A stretch of 64,000 bases of DNA from contig JASGUU010000044.1 in assembly GCA_030057555.1 (NCBI GenBank), positions 62,001 through 126,000 of the forward strand, written 5' to 3'. The position numbers were made by a program, and so were the translations under genes. How positions within the stretch are numbered: the stretch's first letter is position 1; every line of letters begins with the position of its first letter. This document shows, in pieces, positions 1 to 8,819 of the stretch. Origin of the DNA: Bacillota bacterium. GTDB taxonomy: Bacteria > Bacillota > Clostridia > Saccharofermentanales > Fastidiosipilaceae. A model generated the notes under the pieces. That model ran no database searches, was not told the DNA's origin, and saw only the letters and a program-made list of their open reading frames with translations.

Positions 1-254
1 AGCGGGATCGGCTGTCTGAGGCTCTCGCGGATGCCGTCGAGGAAGCCCGCGAAGATGACCATGTCGCCGTCAAAGCCGAGCGCGTCCTGCAGCTCGGCGG
101 CGGCGCCGCTCCACACGCGGCCCTCGGGACAGGCCTCGAGAATCCTGCGGTAGGCTTCCGTCTCCAGCTCGTAGTAGCGGTCGACGAAGGCGTTGTACGC
201 CGCCTGGTCTGAAGTATCGTTGATTTTTCCGTTCCAGAGAGAGAAATATTCCAT
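1..254 (-). CDS. N-terminal part of a SEC-C-type hypothetical protein (cut by window edge)
   Basis: The reading frame starts with ATG at 254 behind a strong AGGAGGA site (261-267) and runs off the left edge, so only about 84 residues are visible. It begins MEYFSLWNGK and ends near the pattern FAGFLDGIRESL. An acidic helical N-terminus followed by a GFLDGI..SL motif resembles the N-terminal domain of clostridial SEC-C-motif proteins, as I remember that family. The zinc-binding SEC-C motif itself would lie outside the window, so this is a family guess only. It follows icd by 37 bp on the same strand and is probably co-transcribed with it. Confidence 0.5.
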   Translation of the reverse strand, partial: MEYFSLWNGKINDTSDQAAYNAFVDRYYELETEAYRRILEACPEGRVWSGAAAELQDALGFDGDMVIFAGFLDGIRESLRQPIP

Positions 255-291
255 CCCGTTTCCTCCTGATCCGCCCGGATCCGCCTGAAGC

Positions 292-1506
292 TCAGGCGAA
301 GCGCCGTGCGAGACGCTCTTTTATCGCGGCAATGAAGGCCGTGCTGCTCAGGGTGCGGGCACCCGGCAGGGATGTGACAGCGGCGAGGTCTCCGGTCATC
401 TCGCCACTCTCGACGGTCTCGCGCACAGCCGCCTCGAGAGCGTCGGCAAAGCCCACGAGTGCGGGGAGGCTGTCGAGCTCGCCGCGCTTGCGCAGGGCGC
501 CGCTCCAGGCAAAGATGCTCGCGATGGGATTGGTCGAGACATCCTCGCCGGCCTGCCAGCGGCGGTAGTGACGGGTAACGGTTCCATGTGCGGCCTCGTA
601 CTCCCAGGCTCCCCGGGGCGAGACCAGCACCGAGCTCATCATCGAGAGTGAGCCGTAGACGGTCGCCACCATATCGCTCATGACGTCGCCGTCATAGTTT
701 TTGCAGGCCCAGATCATACCCCCGGAGGAGCGCACGATGCGGGCCACGGCATCGTCAATCAGGGTATAGAAGTATTCGATACCGGCGTCTGCGAAGCGCC
801 CGGCATATTCGTTCTCGTAGATCTCGGCGAAGCGGTCCTTGAAGTGGTGGTCGTAGGTCTTTGATATCGTATCCTTTGTCGCGAACCAGAGGTCCTGTCC
901 CGTCTCGAGGGCATAGCGGAAGCAGCTGTGAGCGAAGGCATCGATGGAGGCATCGGTGTTGTGCATGGCCTGGGCGATGCCGCCGCTGCCGGCAAAGCTG
1001 TGAATTTCCTGCCGGATCTCAGAACCGTCCTCCGCCACGATCACGAGTTCGGCACGGGAGCCGGCCGCGGCCCGGGCTTCCACGGCCTTGTACACATCGC
1101 CGTAGGCATGACGCGCGATGGTGATCGGACGCGTCCAGCGCGGGATGAGGGGTTCGATGCCGCGCATCAGGATGGGAGCACGGAAGACCGTGCCATCGAG
1201 CATGGCGCGGATGGTCGCATTGGGACTCGGCCACATTTTCTTCAGCCCGAACTCCCGGACGCGGTCGGCATTCGGGGTGATCGTCGCGCACTTGACCGCA
1301 ACCCCGAGTTCCAGGGTGCGCCTGGCGGCCTCGCGGGTCACCTCGTCATCGCTGGCGTCGCGGGCCTCCATTCCGAGGTCAAAGTCCTCGGTCTTCAGCG
1401 CAACAAAGGGCTCAATCAGCTCACGCCGGATCTGACTCCAGAGCACACGCGTCATTTCATCGCCGTTCATATCGACGAGAGCCGTCTTCATTTCAATCTT
1501 GGCCAT
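292..1506 (-). CDS. icd: NADP-type isocitrate dehydrogenase, type II (eukaryote-like) family
   Basis: 404 residues. Oxidative decarboxylation of isocitrate to 2-oxoglutarate in the cytoplasm, supplying NADPH and the glutamate carbon skeleton. The start MAKIEMKTALVDMNGDEMTR, with the segments ITPNADRVREF and WPSPNATIR and the metal-site region DDAVARIVRSSGG, matches the roughly 400-residue dimeric type II IDH family rather than the E. coli type I enzyme. The ATG at 1506 has an AAAGGA site just upstream. Length is normal for the family. Cofactor specificity (NADP or NAD) cannot be proven by eye. It lies downstream of holA by 41 bp on the same strand. Confidence 0.9.
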   Translation of the reverse strand: MAKIEMKTALVDMNGDEMTRVLWSQIRRELIEPFVALKTEDFDLGMEARDASDDEVTREAARRTLELGVAVKCATITPNADRVREFGLKKMWPSPNATIRAMLDGTVFRAPILMRGIEPLIPRWTRPITIARHAYGDVYKAVEARAAAGSRAELVIVAEDGSEIRQEIHSFAGSGGIAQAMHNTDASIDAFAHSCFRYALETGQDLWFATKDTISKTYDHHFKDRFAEIYENEYAGRFADAGIEYFYTLIDDAVARIVRSSGGMIWACKNYDGDVMSDMVATVYGSLSMMSSVLVSPRGAWEYEAAHGTVTRHYRRWQAGEDVSTNPIASIFAWSGALRKRGELDSLPALVGFADALEAAVRETVESGEMTGDLAAVTSLPGARTLSSTAFIAAIKERLARRFA

Positions 1507-1547
1507 AACTGTCCTTTCTCAGCAGCCGTCCCCGGATCGGGACGACA

Positions 1548-2624
1548 TCATCCTGGCGTTCCACGCTGGCTGCGCCGCGACCAGGATGCCGCACGGCCGG
1601 TCTGCGCCAGCAGTATTTCAAGTGCCACCCGTTCGGCGAGCTTCCCGGATTTTACCGCCTGGTCCGTAGCGGCACAAGCCGCGATCAGGGCCGCGAGACG
1701 GCGGCGATCAAAATGGCTCGCCTGCCGGCGCAGGCGTTCAGCCACAAAAGCCGGCAGTCCGAGCTGCTGCTGGATCTCCTTCTCATCCATTTCCAGCGCA
1801 CAGAGAAGCTGACGGAAATGGCGCGCCAGCATCATCAGGATCACCAGCGCAGGCTGGCCTCCCTCGAGGAGAATATGGAGCAGACGCAGGGCAGCCAGTG
1901 TCTGTCCGTTCGAGAGCAGGTCGGTCAGGTCAAAAATGGATCCCCTCTGATCCCGGATGGCGATCCGGTTGACCTCTTCCCCGCTGAGGCGATCACGCCC
2001 CAGATCCCGGGCATACAGCAGCAGCTTTTCAATCTCCTTCTCGAGCAGTGCCAGATCGCCCTCACAGCGGTCGACAAAGGAGTCGAGCGTGCGGCGGTCG
2101 AGGCGCAGGCCGCCGTCAGCCAGGCGCCGGGCAGCCCAGTCAAGGGCAGCCGGATGTGACGGGTGCGCAAAGATGGCCTCCACCCCTCCGGCATCGCGCA
2201 GCAGGCGCAGCGAGGCGGCGCGGCCGTCCGTCGTCGACTCGTGGAAGACGAGGCAGCTGCCCGGCACCAGGTGCTGGAGCAGCCGTTCGACATTCTGGCG
2301 TCCTTCGCTTCCGGGACGGAACCAGCCGCTGTCACGAATCTCGATCAGGCGGCAGCGGGACAAAAAGGGCGGGGTCATGAGGGCATTCGCGATTTCGTCG
2401 ACATCCAGACGGCGTCCCGAAGCCTGTGCCTCATAGCGCTGGTGGTCCAGTGCGGACATGCCCGGCGCGATGGCGGTCTCCCGCAGGGCCCGCAAAACCG
2501 CGGCGGCCAGATAACGCTCCTCACCGCCGATGAGATAGCAGGGCGCGATCTCGCCCGCCTGAATTCCGGTGATGAGCTGAGTGGCCTCCTGGATGCTGTC
2601 AGTCTGTCTCCGGGATCTCGCCAT
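1548..2624 (-). CDS. holA: DNA polymerase III delta subunit
   Basis: About 358 residues. The delta subunit of the clamp-loader complex opens the beta sliding clamp. The N-terminal region with PCYLIGGEERYLAAAVLRAL matches the AAA+-like fold of HolA (the family P.YLLYGEE.YL motif). The C-terminal helical part includes ERVALEILLA. I prefer the ATG at 2624 (protein begins MARSRRQTDS) because GGGAGG (2631-2636) sits at the right distance; an ATG 12 codons upstream lacks such a site. The 5' end overlaps the end of comEC by 26 bp. A comEC-holA order is common in Firmicutes. Confidence 0.88.
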   Translation of the reverse strand: MARSRRQTDSIQEATQLITGIQAGEIAPCYLIGGEERYLAAAVLRALRETAIAPGMSALDHQRYEAQASGRRLDVDEIANALMTPPFLSRCRLIEIRDSGWFRPGSEGRQNVERLLQHLVPGSCLVFHESTTDGRAASLRLLRDAGGVEAIFAHPSHPAALDWAARRLADGGLRLDRRTLDSFVDRCEGDLALLEKEIEKLLLYARDLGRDRLSGEEVNRIAIRDQRGSIFDLTDLLSNGQTLAALRLLHILLEGGQPALVILMMLARHFRQLLCALEMDEKEIQQQLGLPAFVAERLRRQASHFDRRRLAALIAACAATDQAVKSGKLAERVALEILLAQTGRAASWSRRSQRGTPG

Positions 2625-5088
2625 AGCCTGCCTCCCGCATCGTCCGTACACGGCAGGCATGGGCTCTGATATCCATACGAATGCATCCGTCGCGATCGGT
2701 TCGCAGCACCCGGCTGCCTGCGTCCAGCCAGGATTCTAGCACAGCCCCGTCGGGATGCCCGTATGAATTCACGCCCACCGAGACGATGGCATGGCGTGGC
2801 CGCGTTGCTGCAATCAGCTGGCGGTCACTGGACGAGCGTGAGCCATGGTGGGCAATCCGAACCACGTCGAGTCGACCGATGCCGTATTCCGTCACCAGGC
2901 GCCGCTCCTGGGCGGCCTCGAGATCGGCCAGCAGAAGCAGGCGCCAGCCGTGCACCTCGACAAGGCAGGCCCGTGAATGGGCGTTGCTGCCCGATTCACC
3001 CTCGCGGACCGGCACCAGCGACTGTATGCGCACGGCTCCCAGCTCGAGTCCTCCCTCCGGCCAGACAAAGTCGCGAATCCCTGCCCGCCGCGCCGCCTCC
3101 CGGACTTCTCTCCGCTCCTGCGTCGTACCGATATCGTCTTCAGGGGGCCAGAGTATGCTCCGCACCAGCCCCGCCTCGACCAGACTGCGGGTGGCACCGC
3201 TGTGGTCCAGATCCCAGTGGGTCAGAATCAGCAGATCAATCCGGCGGCGGCCGGCCGCAGCCAGGGCACGAGGCAGTACACGACTGCCGGCCTGTTCGGT
3301 GCCCGTGTCGATCAGGATGGCCGGCCCGTCCCGACAGTCAAGCAGAGTCGCATCGCCCTGTCCGACAGCATAGAAATAGACCGTGAGCTCGGCTGTGCAG
3401 AATGCTTTGACTGGCGGCAGGAGCAGCAGCAGGACGGCCATGGCCAGAGCGGCACAGGCCAGATACCTTCGCCGGCGCCAGAGCCGGCGTGCCAGAAAAA
3501 GGGCGAGGACAGCACCCGGCACCATGAGGTCGCGGGGCAGCAGCCGGACTTCGGGAAAGCCTGCGGAGGCTGCCCATTGCGCCAGTGCCAGCAGACGGTC
3601 CAGCAGCCAGGAGTCCAGCGACAGAAGCGGAGCCAGAATTCCCGCCAGTACGGGGAAGCTCTGCAGCGGAAGCAGAGCGGCAGGAAGCAGCAGGGCTGTC
3701 AGCAGGGCCGCGAGGGGCAGGGCGAGGAGATTGGCTATAAAGCCGGTCGTGCCGATACTCTGGCCGAAACACACAAGGAAGGGCAGCAGAGCCAGCTGGG
3801 CCGAGAAGGTCATGAGCGTGGCGGTGAGGCAGCCGCGTCCGAGACGCTTCAGGAAAGCGGCGAGTTTCTGCTCCTGCCGAACATGGATGACAGGTGGTTC
3901 ACCCCCGGCGACGCGGCGCAGCGCCAGCCGGATGCCGACACGGTCGCGCAGCTCCCGGGTCACGGCAATGGCTTTGCCTTCCAGAATGGGAGTCAGGCCC
4001 ATGATCGCGGCGCTCGCGGTCAGCGACATCAGATATCCGGTTCGGAGAACAAGGCGGGGCTGAACGAAGAAAGTCAGAAGGCAGGCCAGCACGAGACGAT
4101 CCACTGCCCGGCTGGGGCGTTCGAGCAGACGGGCGAGAAGGGCGAGAAGAGCACAGACGAGGGCCCGGCTCACCGAAGCGTCAAAGCCGGTCAGAGCTGC
4201 GAAAAGAAACAGCATCAGGGCGCCCAGCAGGCGCCGCAGACGGGAGCCCAGGCCGGTTGTGCGCAGCAGGCTCATGACGATGAGCAGGATGGTCGCGAGA
4301 TTGGAACCGGAAACGACGAGCAGATGGCTGAGGTTCGCCCGGCGAAAGTCCTCCTCTACCGAACTGTCGAGATTCGTCGTATCGCCGATGAACATGGCCG
4401 CCGCGAGGCTACCGCGCACGGTGCCAAACGCATACCTGAGGCGGTCACCCAGTCCTGCCCGCAGCTGAGCCGGCAGACGGGCGATTTTCACCGCCATCGT
4501 GGGGGTTGGGCTCTCGACTGCCAGCACGGAGACGACCCGAAGCGACAGAAAACAGCCTCTGAGATGAAGCTGGCGACGCTGTCCATACGCGCCCGGATTC
4601 AGCGCGCCACAAGGCCGCTCGAGACGGCCACGCACGGTCACCAGGTCACCCATGGAGACGGCAGCATCAGCCGGCAGCTGCAGCGAGACGGCAGGAGCAT
4701 ATCTGCGGGAAGAAAGACGGGCCGTCCTGTGTCTGCCTTCCCCCTCCGGCTCATCCAGGATTTCCAGCTGATGGATTTCGGCGTTCTCCGCAGCGATCCG
4801 GGCTGCTGCATACTGGGGCATGACAATCCGGAATGCGACGCCGGCAAGGCCCAGAACGAGAGGCAGCCAGAAGCCGAGCCGTTCGCGGCGTGCGGGTAGA
4901 CGTCCGCGCCGCAGCTGGAAGCTTCGACCGGGAAGGCAGACCGCCAGCAGCAGGCAGGCGAGCGGCAGGAAGAGTCGCGGGCGCTCCAGAACGATGGCGG
5001 CGACGCTGCCGAGGGCGAAAAGATGGAGGCGGCGCAGCCCGGGCCAGAGCGCATGCGGTGGAGAGGGTTGTTCACGTGGATCGTTCAT
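2599..5088 (-). CDS. comEC: ComEC/Rec2 DNA-uptake channel protein with metallo-beta-lactamase domain
   Basis: 829 residues. Integral membrane protein forming the inner-membrane pore for single-stranded DNA uptake in natural competence. Order: N-terminal DUF4131-like region with membrane segments (about 20-90) and a beta-rich part; a central competence domain with many hydrophobic helices, including HLLVVSGSNLA, a hallmark of the family; then a C-terminal metallo-beta-lactamase domain from about residue 570, with YAVGQGDATLL, THWDLDHSGA and AHHGS. The HWDLDH form keeps the metal ligands of the HxHxDH motif only in part. No clear ribosome site precedes the ATG at 5088, so the start is uncertain. 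No other competence genes are in the window. Confidence 0.9.
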   Translation of the reverse strand: MNDPREQPSPPHALWPGLRRLHLFALGSVAAIVLERPRLFLPLACLLLAVCLPGRSFQLRRGRLPARRERLGFWLPLVLGLAGVAFRIVMPQYAAARIAAENAEIHQLEILDEPEGEGRHRTARLSSRRYAPAVSLQLPADAAVSMGDLVTVRGRLERPCGALNPGAYGQRRQLHLRGCFLSLRVVSVLAVESPTPTMAVKIARLPAQLRAGLGDRLRYAFGTVRGSLAAAMFIGDTTNLDSSVEEDFRRANLSHLLVVSGSNLATILLIVMSLLRTTGLGSRLRRLLGALMLFLFAALTGFDASVSRALVCALLALLARLLERPSRAVDRLVLACLLTFFVQPRLVLRTGYLMSLTASAAIMGLTPILEGKAIAVTRELRDRVGIRLALRRVAGGEPPVIHVRQEQKLAAFLKRLGRGCLTATLMTFSAQLALLPFLVCFGQSIGTTGFIANLLALPLAALLTALLLPAALLPLQSFPVLAGILAPLLSLDSWLLDRLLALAQWAASAGFPEVRLLPRDLMVPGAVLALFLARRLWRRRRYLACAALAMAVLLLLLPPVKAFCTAELTVYFYAVGQGDATLLDCRDGPAILIDTGTEQAGSRVLPRALAAAGRRRIDLLILTHWDLDHSGATRSLVEAGLVRSILWPPEDDIGTTQERREVREAARRAGIRDFVWPEGGLELGAVRIQSLVPVREGESGSNAHSRACLVEVHGWRLLLLADLEAAQERRLVTEYGIGRLDVVRIAHHGSRSSSDRQLIAATRPRHAIVSVGVNSYGHPDGAVLESWLDAGSRVLRTDRDGCIRMDIRAHACRVRTMREAGYGEIPETD

Positions 5089-5600
5089 GACGGCAGTATG
5101 GCTGCCAGTCGGCAGAGCTCTCTGCAGCCCAATCTGCCGAAATCCGCCCGGCGCGGCTTAAGGTATCAGGCTTCTCCTCCTGTGAGAAAGTCTGCTCATG
5201 TTCGCCATACCCGGGGTTTTGGAGCCGCAGTGGCCGCTGACACGTTGGCTGGAGCGGACCTGGAGCCATGTCCCACCGGCAGACAGCAGAAAAAGGAGCG
5301 GAAAGCTGCCCTCATGCTGCCGGGAAGCGGCCGTTGCAAAACGCGATCGCATCTGTCCCGCCAGGGCCAGCTTCGCCTGACCGGTGATTGATCATGACTC
5401 TCTCCATGAGTTCTGTTTCGTGCCGCCGGACAGGGAGCGTTCCAGCTTCTGCTCGCGGTCGAAGCCGTCAAGGTACAGGCCGCTCTCAAGAGCTCGCCGA
5501 TAAAGGTCCTGATTTCAGCGCAGTTGTCATGTTCTTCAGGTTGAATCGCAGGCAATACGGCATCGCGAGACCGGTCTGCTCGAGGTGGTGTGGAACATTC
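5089..5600. other. 0.5-kb gap between engB and comEC; possible gene debris
   Basis: No intact gene, RNA gene or convincing terminator is seen. On the minus strand, a short stretch reading AIQPEEHDNCAEIRTFIGE near 5500-5545 and a stretch in another frame reading ESGLYLDGFDREQKLERSL near 5415-5490 look protein-like and are separated by a frame change. They could be a frameshifted remnant of a small gene. I do not recognise the family. The simpler reading, that this is non-coding, cannot be excluded. Confidence 0.25.
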
Positions 5601-6182
5601 CTACGGTTCGGCAGCCAGCTGGTTCTCGAGCCAGTCGGCGAGCTCCCTGATGCCTTCGCGTCTGGTATTCGAAATGACAAAGATTTCCGGCTCGGGATAG
5701 GATCTGGCGAAGTCCTCGAGTCTCTGTCTGCGGGCCTGCCGGCCGAGCTTGTCGCCCTTGGTCAGAACCAGGGCATAGGGCAGGCCGTGGTGATGAAGGA
5801 AGGTCATCAGGCCGAGGTCGTCTTTCGAGGGCTCATGACGGATGTCGAGCAGCAAAAGAACGAGACGGATGGGGCGATCGGCAGTAAAATAACTGTCAAC
5901 AAGTTCCGAAAAAGATTCACGGACGGCCAGCTGCGCGGTATAACCGTAGCCCGGCAGATCGGTGAGATACCAGTCATCACGGACACGGAAATAGAGCAGC
6001 TGCCGGGTCTTTCCGGGCGTACGTGAAATGCGGGCCAGCTTCTGGCTGCCGGCGAGGGAATTGACCAGGCTCGACTTTCCGGCGTTTGAGCGGCCGGCGA
6101 GAACAACCTCGGGGAGACCGTCACGGGGGCAGGCGGAAAGCTTATGGGCGGAGCCGACAAAGCGGACAGGTCCTTTGAGCAT
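5601..6182 (-). CDS. engB: Ribosome biogenesis GTPase EngB (YsxC/YihA)
   Basis: 193 residues, the usual length. Essential cytoplasmic GTPase of the TrmE-Era-EngA-EngB family needed for 50S subunit assembly. G1 loop GRSNAGKSS at about 30-38, G2-region threonine in RISRTPGKT, G3 DLPGYG at about 75-80, and G4 LTKGDK near 140 are all present. The ATG at 6182 follows an AAAGGA site. It is divergent from the PRPP-synthetase pair. The 512-bp gap before comEC suggests it is transcribed alone. Confidence 0.95.
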   Translation of the reverse strand: MLKGPVRFVGSAHKLSACPRDGLPEVVLAGRSNAGKSSLVNSLAGSQKLARISRTPGKTRQLLYFRVRDDWYLTDLPGYGYTAQLAVRESFSELVDSYFTADRPIRLVLLLLDIRHEPSKDDLGLMTFLHHHGLPYALVLTKGDKLGRQARRQRLEDFARSYPEPEIFVISNTRREGIRELADWLENQLAAEP

Positions 6183-6258
6183 GAGCAGTTCCTTTCACCA
6201 CGTTTTTCTCTGTCTTTCCCCAACATTCTACCGAAGCTGAATGTCGAAGGCCGGAACG

Positions 6259-6267
6259 TGCTAGAAT
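6259..6267 (+). promoter_or_regulatory. Extended -10 promoter for the PRPP-synthetase pair
   Basis: TGCTAGAAT (TAGAAT at 6262-6267) carries the TGn extension. No good -35 is visible. The expected start of transcription near 6274 leaves a short leader with the GGAAGGAG ribosome site before the ATG at 6310. The same TGCTANAAT form recurs at several other promoters in this window. Confidence 0.5.
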
Positions 6268-6309
6268 TGAATGTCCGTTTGCGACCTGACATCGGGAAGG
6301 AGTCTCACG

Positions 6310-7560
6310 ATGCCACAGCAAGTAACCGAGAACGACAGCAGCTACTATATCTATAAACAGTATGGTGACAATCGCATGGTGCCGGTCGGACCGGTCGGCC
6401 TGATCGATCTCGAGGGTGCCAGAAGCTTCGCTCGCCAGGTCAACGATTATCTCTACCGCCGCCGCCTCGAGTACTTTGACCGCGGCCCGACGGCCTTCGA
6501 ACTGCAGCCGGGCTTTCTGCGCCGCGACTACCGCCTCTCCTTTGAATGCGAGAGACTCGACACCGGCGAGGGAAAGGCGAGGCTCAATGCCACCGCCCGC
6601 GGCCACGACATCTACATTCTCTGCGACATCCTGAACTACAGCTGTACCTATCAGCTCTTCGGGAAGACGAAACCGATGAGTCCCGATGAACACTATCAGG
6701 ATCTGAAGCGTGTCATCCTCGCCATCAGCGGGAAGGCCAGACGCATCAACGTCATCATGCCCTTTCTCTACGAGAGCCGGCAGCACAAGCGGAACGGCCG
6801 CGAGTCCCTCGACAGCGCCTTCATGCTCGAGGAGCTGCATGCGCTCGGCGTGACCAACATTCTGACCTTTGACGCCCACGATCCCCGCGTCGCGAACGCC
6901 ATTCCGATCTCGGGATTCGAGAACATCCCGGCCACCTATCAGATCATCAAGGCCATGAAGCGCCACATGCCCAATCTCAGTGAACGCAATGAGAACCTGA
7001 TGATCATATCCCCGGACGAGGGAGCGATCCAGCGGGCCATGTATTTCTCGACGCTGCTCAATGCCCCGCTTGGCACTTTCTTCAAACGCCGCGACTTCAC
7101 CCGCATCGTCGACGGGCGCAATCCGATTCTGAATCATGAGTTTCTCGGCGATGAGGCAGACGGGAAGAACGTCCTGATTTTCGATGACATGATCGCCTCC
7201 GGCGACTCCATGCTCGACATCGCCTGGGAGATGAAGGAGCGCAACGCCGGCCACGTCCACTGCGCCGCCACCTTTGCGCTCTTCTCCCACGGCTTCGAGC
7301 GCTTCGACCAGGCCTATGAGAAGGGCATCATCGAGCGCGTCTACAGCACGAATCTAATCTACCACCATCCGGATCTGCTCAAGCGTCCCTGGTATGTGGA
7401 TGTCAACATGGCGAAGTATGTCGCCCTGCTGATTGACGCCATCAATCATGACGCCTCCCTCTCGGCGCTGCTCGATCCCACCGCGAAAATTCGCCGCCTG
7501 CTCAGCAACTCACCGGACGTACGCGAAGCAGCCCAGACTGCAGACGGAGGTGACATGTGA
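6310..7560 (+). CDS. PRPP-synthetase-like protein, divergent long form (first of tandem pair)
   Basis: About 416 residues, against roughly 315 for classical Prs. Expected role: transfer of pyrophosphate from ATP to ribose 5-phosphate to make PRPP. The second half aligns by motif with Prs: RINVIMPFLYESRQ corresponds to the ATP-site segment, LTFDAHDPR (His about 190) to the catalytic VDLHA, ISPDEGAIQRA to VVSPD.GG..R, and FDDMIASGDS (about 291-300) to the PRPP loop. The loop departs from the usual DDMIDTGGT. The extra N-terminal 90 residues have no Prs counterpart I recognise. I start at ATG 6310 because GGAAGGAG lies just upstream. Its stop overlaps the next gene's GTG by 4 bp. Longer Prs variants of this kind occur in Clostridia. 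Confidence 0.8.
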   Translation: MPQQVTENDSSYYIYKQYGDNRMVPVGPVGLIDLEGARSFARQVNDYLYRRRLEYFDRGPTAFELQPGFLRRDYRLSFECERLDTGEGKARLNATARGHDIYILCDILNYSCTYQLFGKTKPMSPDEHYQDLKRVILAISGKARRINVIMPFLYESRQHKRNGRESLDSAFMLEELHALGVTNILTFDAHDPRVANAIPISGFENIPATYQIIKAMKRHMPNLSERNENLMIISPDEGAIQRAMYFSTLLNAPLGTFFKRRDFTRIVDGRNPILNHEFLGDEADGKNVLIFDDMIASGDSMLDIAWEMKERNAGHVHCAATFALFSHGFERFDQAYEKGIIERVYSTNLIYHHPDLLKRPWYVDVNMAKYVALLIDAINHDASLSALLDPTAKIRRLLSNSPDVREAAQTADGGDM

Positions 7561-8819
7561 TACACGATCCCATCAGACCCGCCAGCCAGAGCAGCGCCGC
7601 CTACTCTGACTACACCCACTACAATCTCCAGAATGCCGAGCCCGTGGCTCCTCTCGGCCTCGTCGCCCTGCCCGGCAGCCGCAGTTTCGTCGAACTGGTC
7701 GACCAGCATCTCGGTGAGCGGCGGCGTGCCTGGTTCGAACGCAGTGACAGCCTCATCCGCCTCGACAGCGGCGAACTGCGCGAGACCTACATTCTCGACG
7801 CCGATGCGATCCGCTTCGCCACCGGCGAGGGCAAGGGCCAGTTCAACGTCAGCGTCCGCGGGCATGATCTCTTCATTTTTTGCGATGTCATGAATCATTC
7901 GGTCACCTACACCATGTGGGGACAACAGGTGTCAATGAGCCCCGACGAGCATTTTCAGGATCTCGTGCGCCTGATCCTCGCCGCGACCGGAAAGGCCAAG
8001 CGCATCAATGTCATCATGCCCTTCCTCTACGAAAGCCGCCAGGATGTCAGGCAGTCCCGCGAATCGCTCGATTGTGCCTACATGCTCAAGGAACTCGCGA
8101 TGCTCGGCGTCGACAACATCATCACCTTCGACCCCCACGATCCGCGCATCGAAAATGCCCTGCCGCGTCAGTCCGTGGAGAATATCCCCGTTTCCTATCG
8201 TCTGATCCAGTCCCTGCTCATCACCTATCCCGATATCCGTCTCAAAGGAAAGAAATCGCTGATGGTGGTCAGCCCCGACGAGAGCGGCATGAAGCGCTCC
8301 ATGTTCTACGCCACGATCCTCGAGCTGCCCTTCGGCACCTTCTATCGCCAGCGCAAGCATGCCCGGGCCAGTGCCGACAACAACGAGGTCGTCGACTACA
8401 AGTTCCTGGGCGACGAGCCCGGGGGCCGCGATGTCCTCATCGTCGACGACATGATCAACACCGGCGCGTCGGTGGTGGAGACATCGGAACGGCTGAAGCG
8501 CATGGGCGCCAGGCGCGTCTTCTGCCTGTGCACCTTCCCCCTCTTCGTCGAGGGCATCGGGCTGATTGACGAGGCGGTCCGGCGCGGCTACATCGACCGT
8601 GTCTTCTGCACCAACCTGATCTACAGGCGCCCGGAGCTGCTCGCGGCGCCCTGGTATACGGACGTGGACGTCTCTTCCTTTGTCACTCTCCTGGTTGACG
8701 CGATCAACTACAATCTCTCCATCGCCAAGCTCATCGACCAGAAGGAAACGATCCGCGAGATCATCGGGCTGCACCAGCAGGCCCAGAACATGCTGGACCT
8801 GGCGAGCCGACACGATTAG
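7557..8819 (+). CDS. PRPP-synthetase-like protein, divergent long form (second of tandem pair)
   Basis: 420 residues, GTG start at 7557 with GGAGG (7546-7550) upstream, translationally coupled to the first copy. It is clearly paralogous along its full length: GHDLFIFCD, MSPDEHFQDL, NVIMPFLYESRQD, ITFDPHDPR (His about 194), VVSPDESGMKRSM and the PRPP loop VDDMINTGAS (about 296-305). This loop is closer to the classical motif than that of copy 1 (Asn-Thr-Gly rather than Ala-Ser-Gly). Copy 2 may therefore be the catalytic partner and copy 1 a specialised or regulatory one; that is inference. The 3' end overlaps the convergent phosphatase gene by stop codons. Confidence 0.82.
   Translation: MIHDPIRPASQSSAAYSDYTHYNLQNAEPVAPLGLVALPGSRSFVELVDQHLGERRRAWFERSDSLIRLDSGELRETYILDADAIRFATGEGKGQFNVSVRGHDLFIFCDVMNHSVTYTMWGQQVSMSPDEHFQDLVRLILAATGKAKRINVIMPFLYESRQDVRQSRESLDCAYMLKELAMLGVDNIITFDPHDPRIENALPRQSVENIPVSYRLIQSLLITYPDIRLKGKKSLMVVSPDESGMKRSMFYATILELPFGTFYRQRKHARASADNNEVVDYKFLGDEPGGRDVLIVDDMINTGASVVETSERLKRMGARRVFCLCTFPLFVEGIGLIDEAVRRGYIDRVFCTNLIYRRPELLAAPWYTDVDVSSFVTLLVDAINYNLSIAKLIDQKETIREIIGLHQQAQNMLDLASRHD

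Noticed and set aside
2977-4899. A long plus-strand frame opposite comEC
   Set aside because: Gln/Arg-rich composition typical of the antisense of a GC-rich gene; comEC on the minus strand has all its motifs. The same holds for long antisense frames opposite dnaE, ftsH, gcvPB, the PP2C gene and the phosphosugar mutase.
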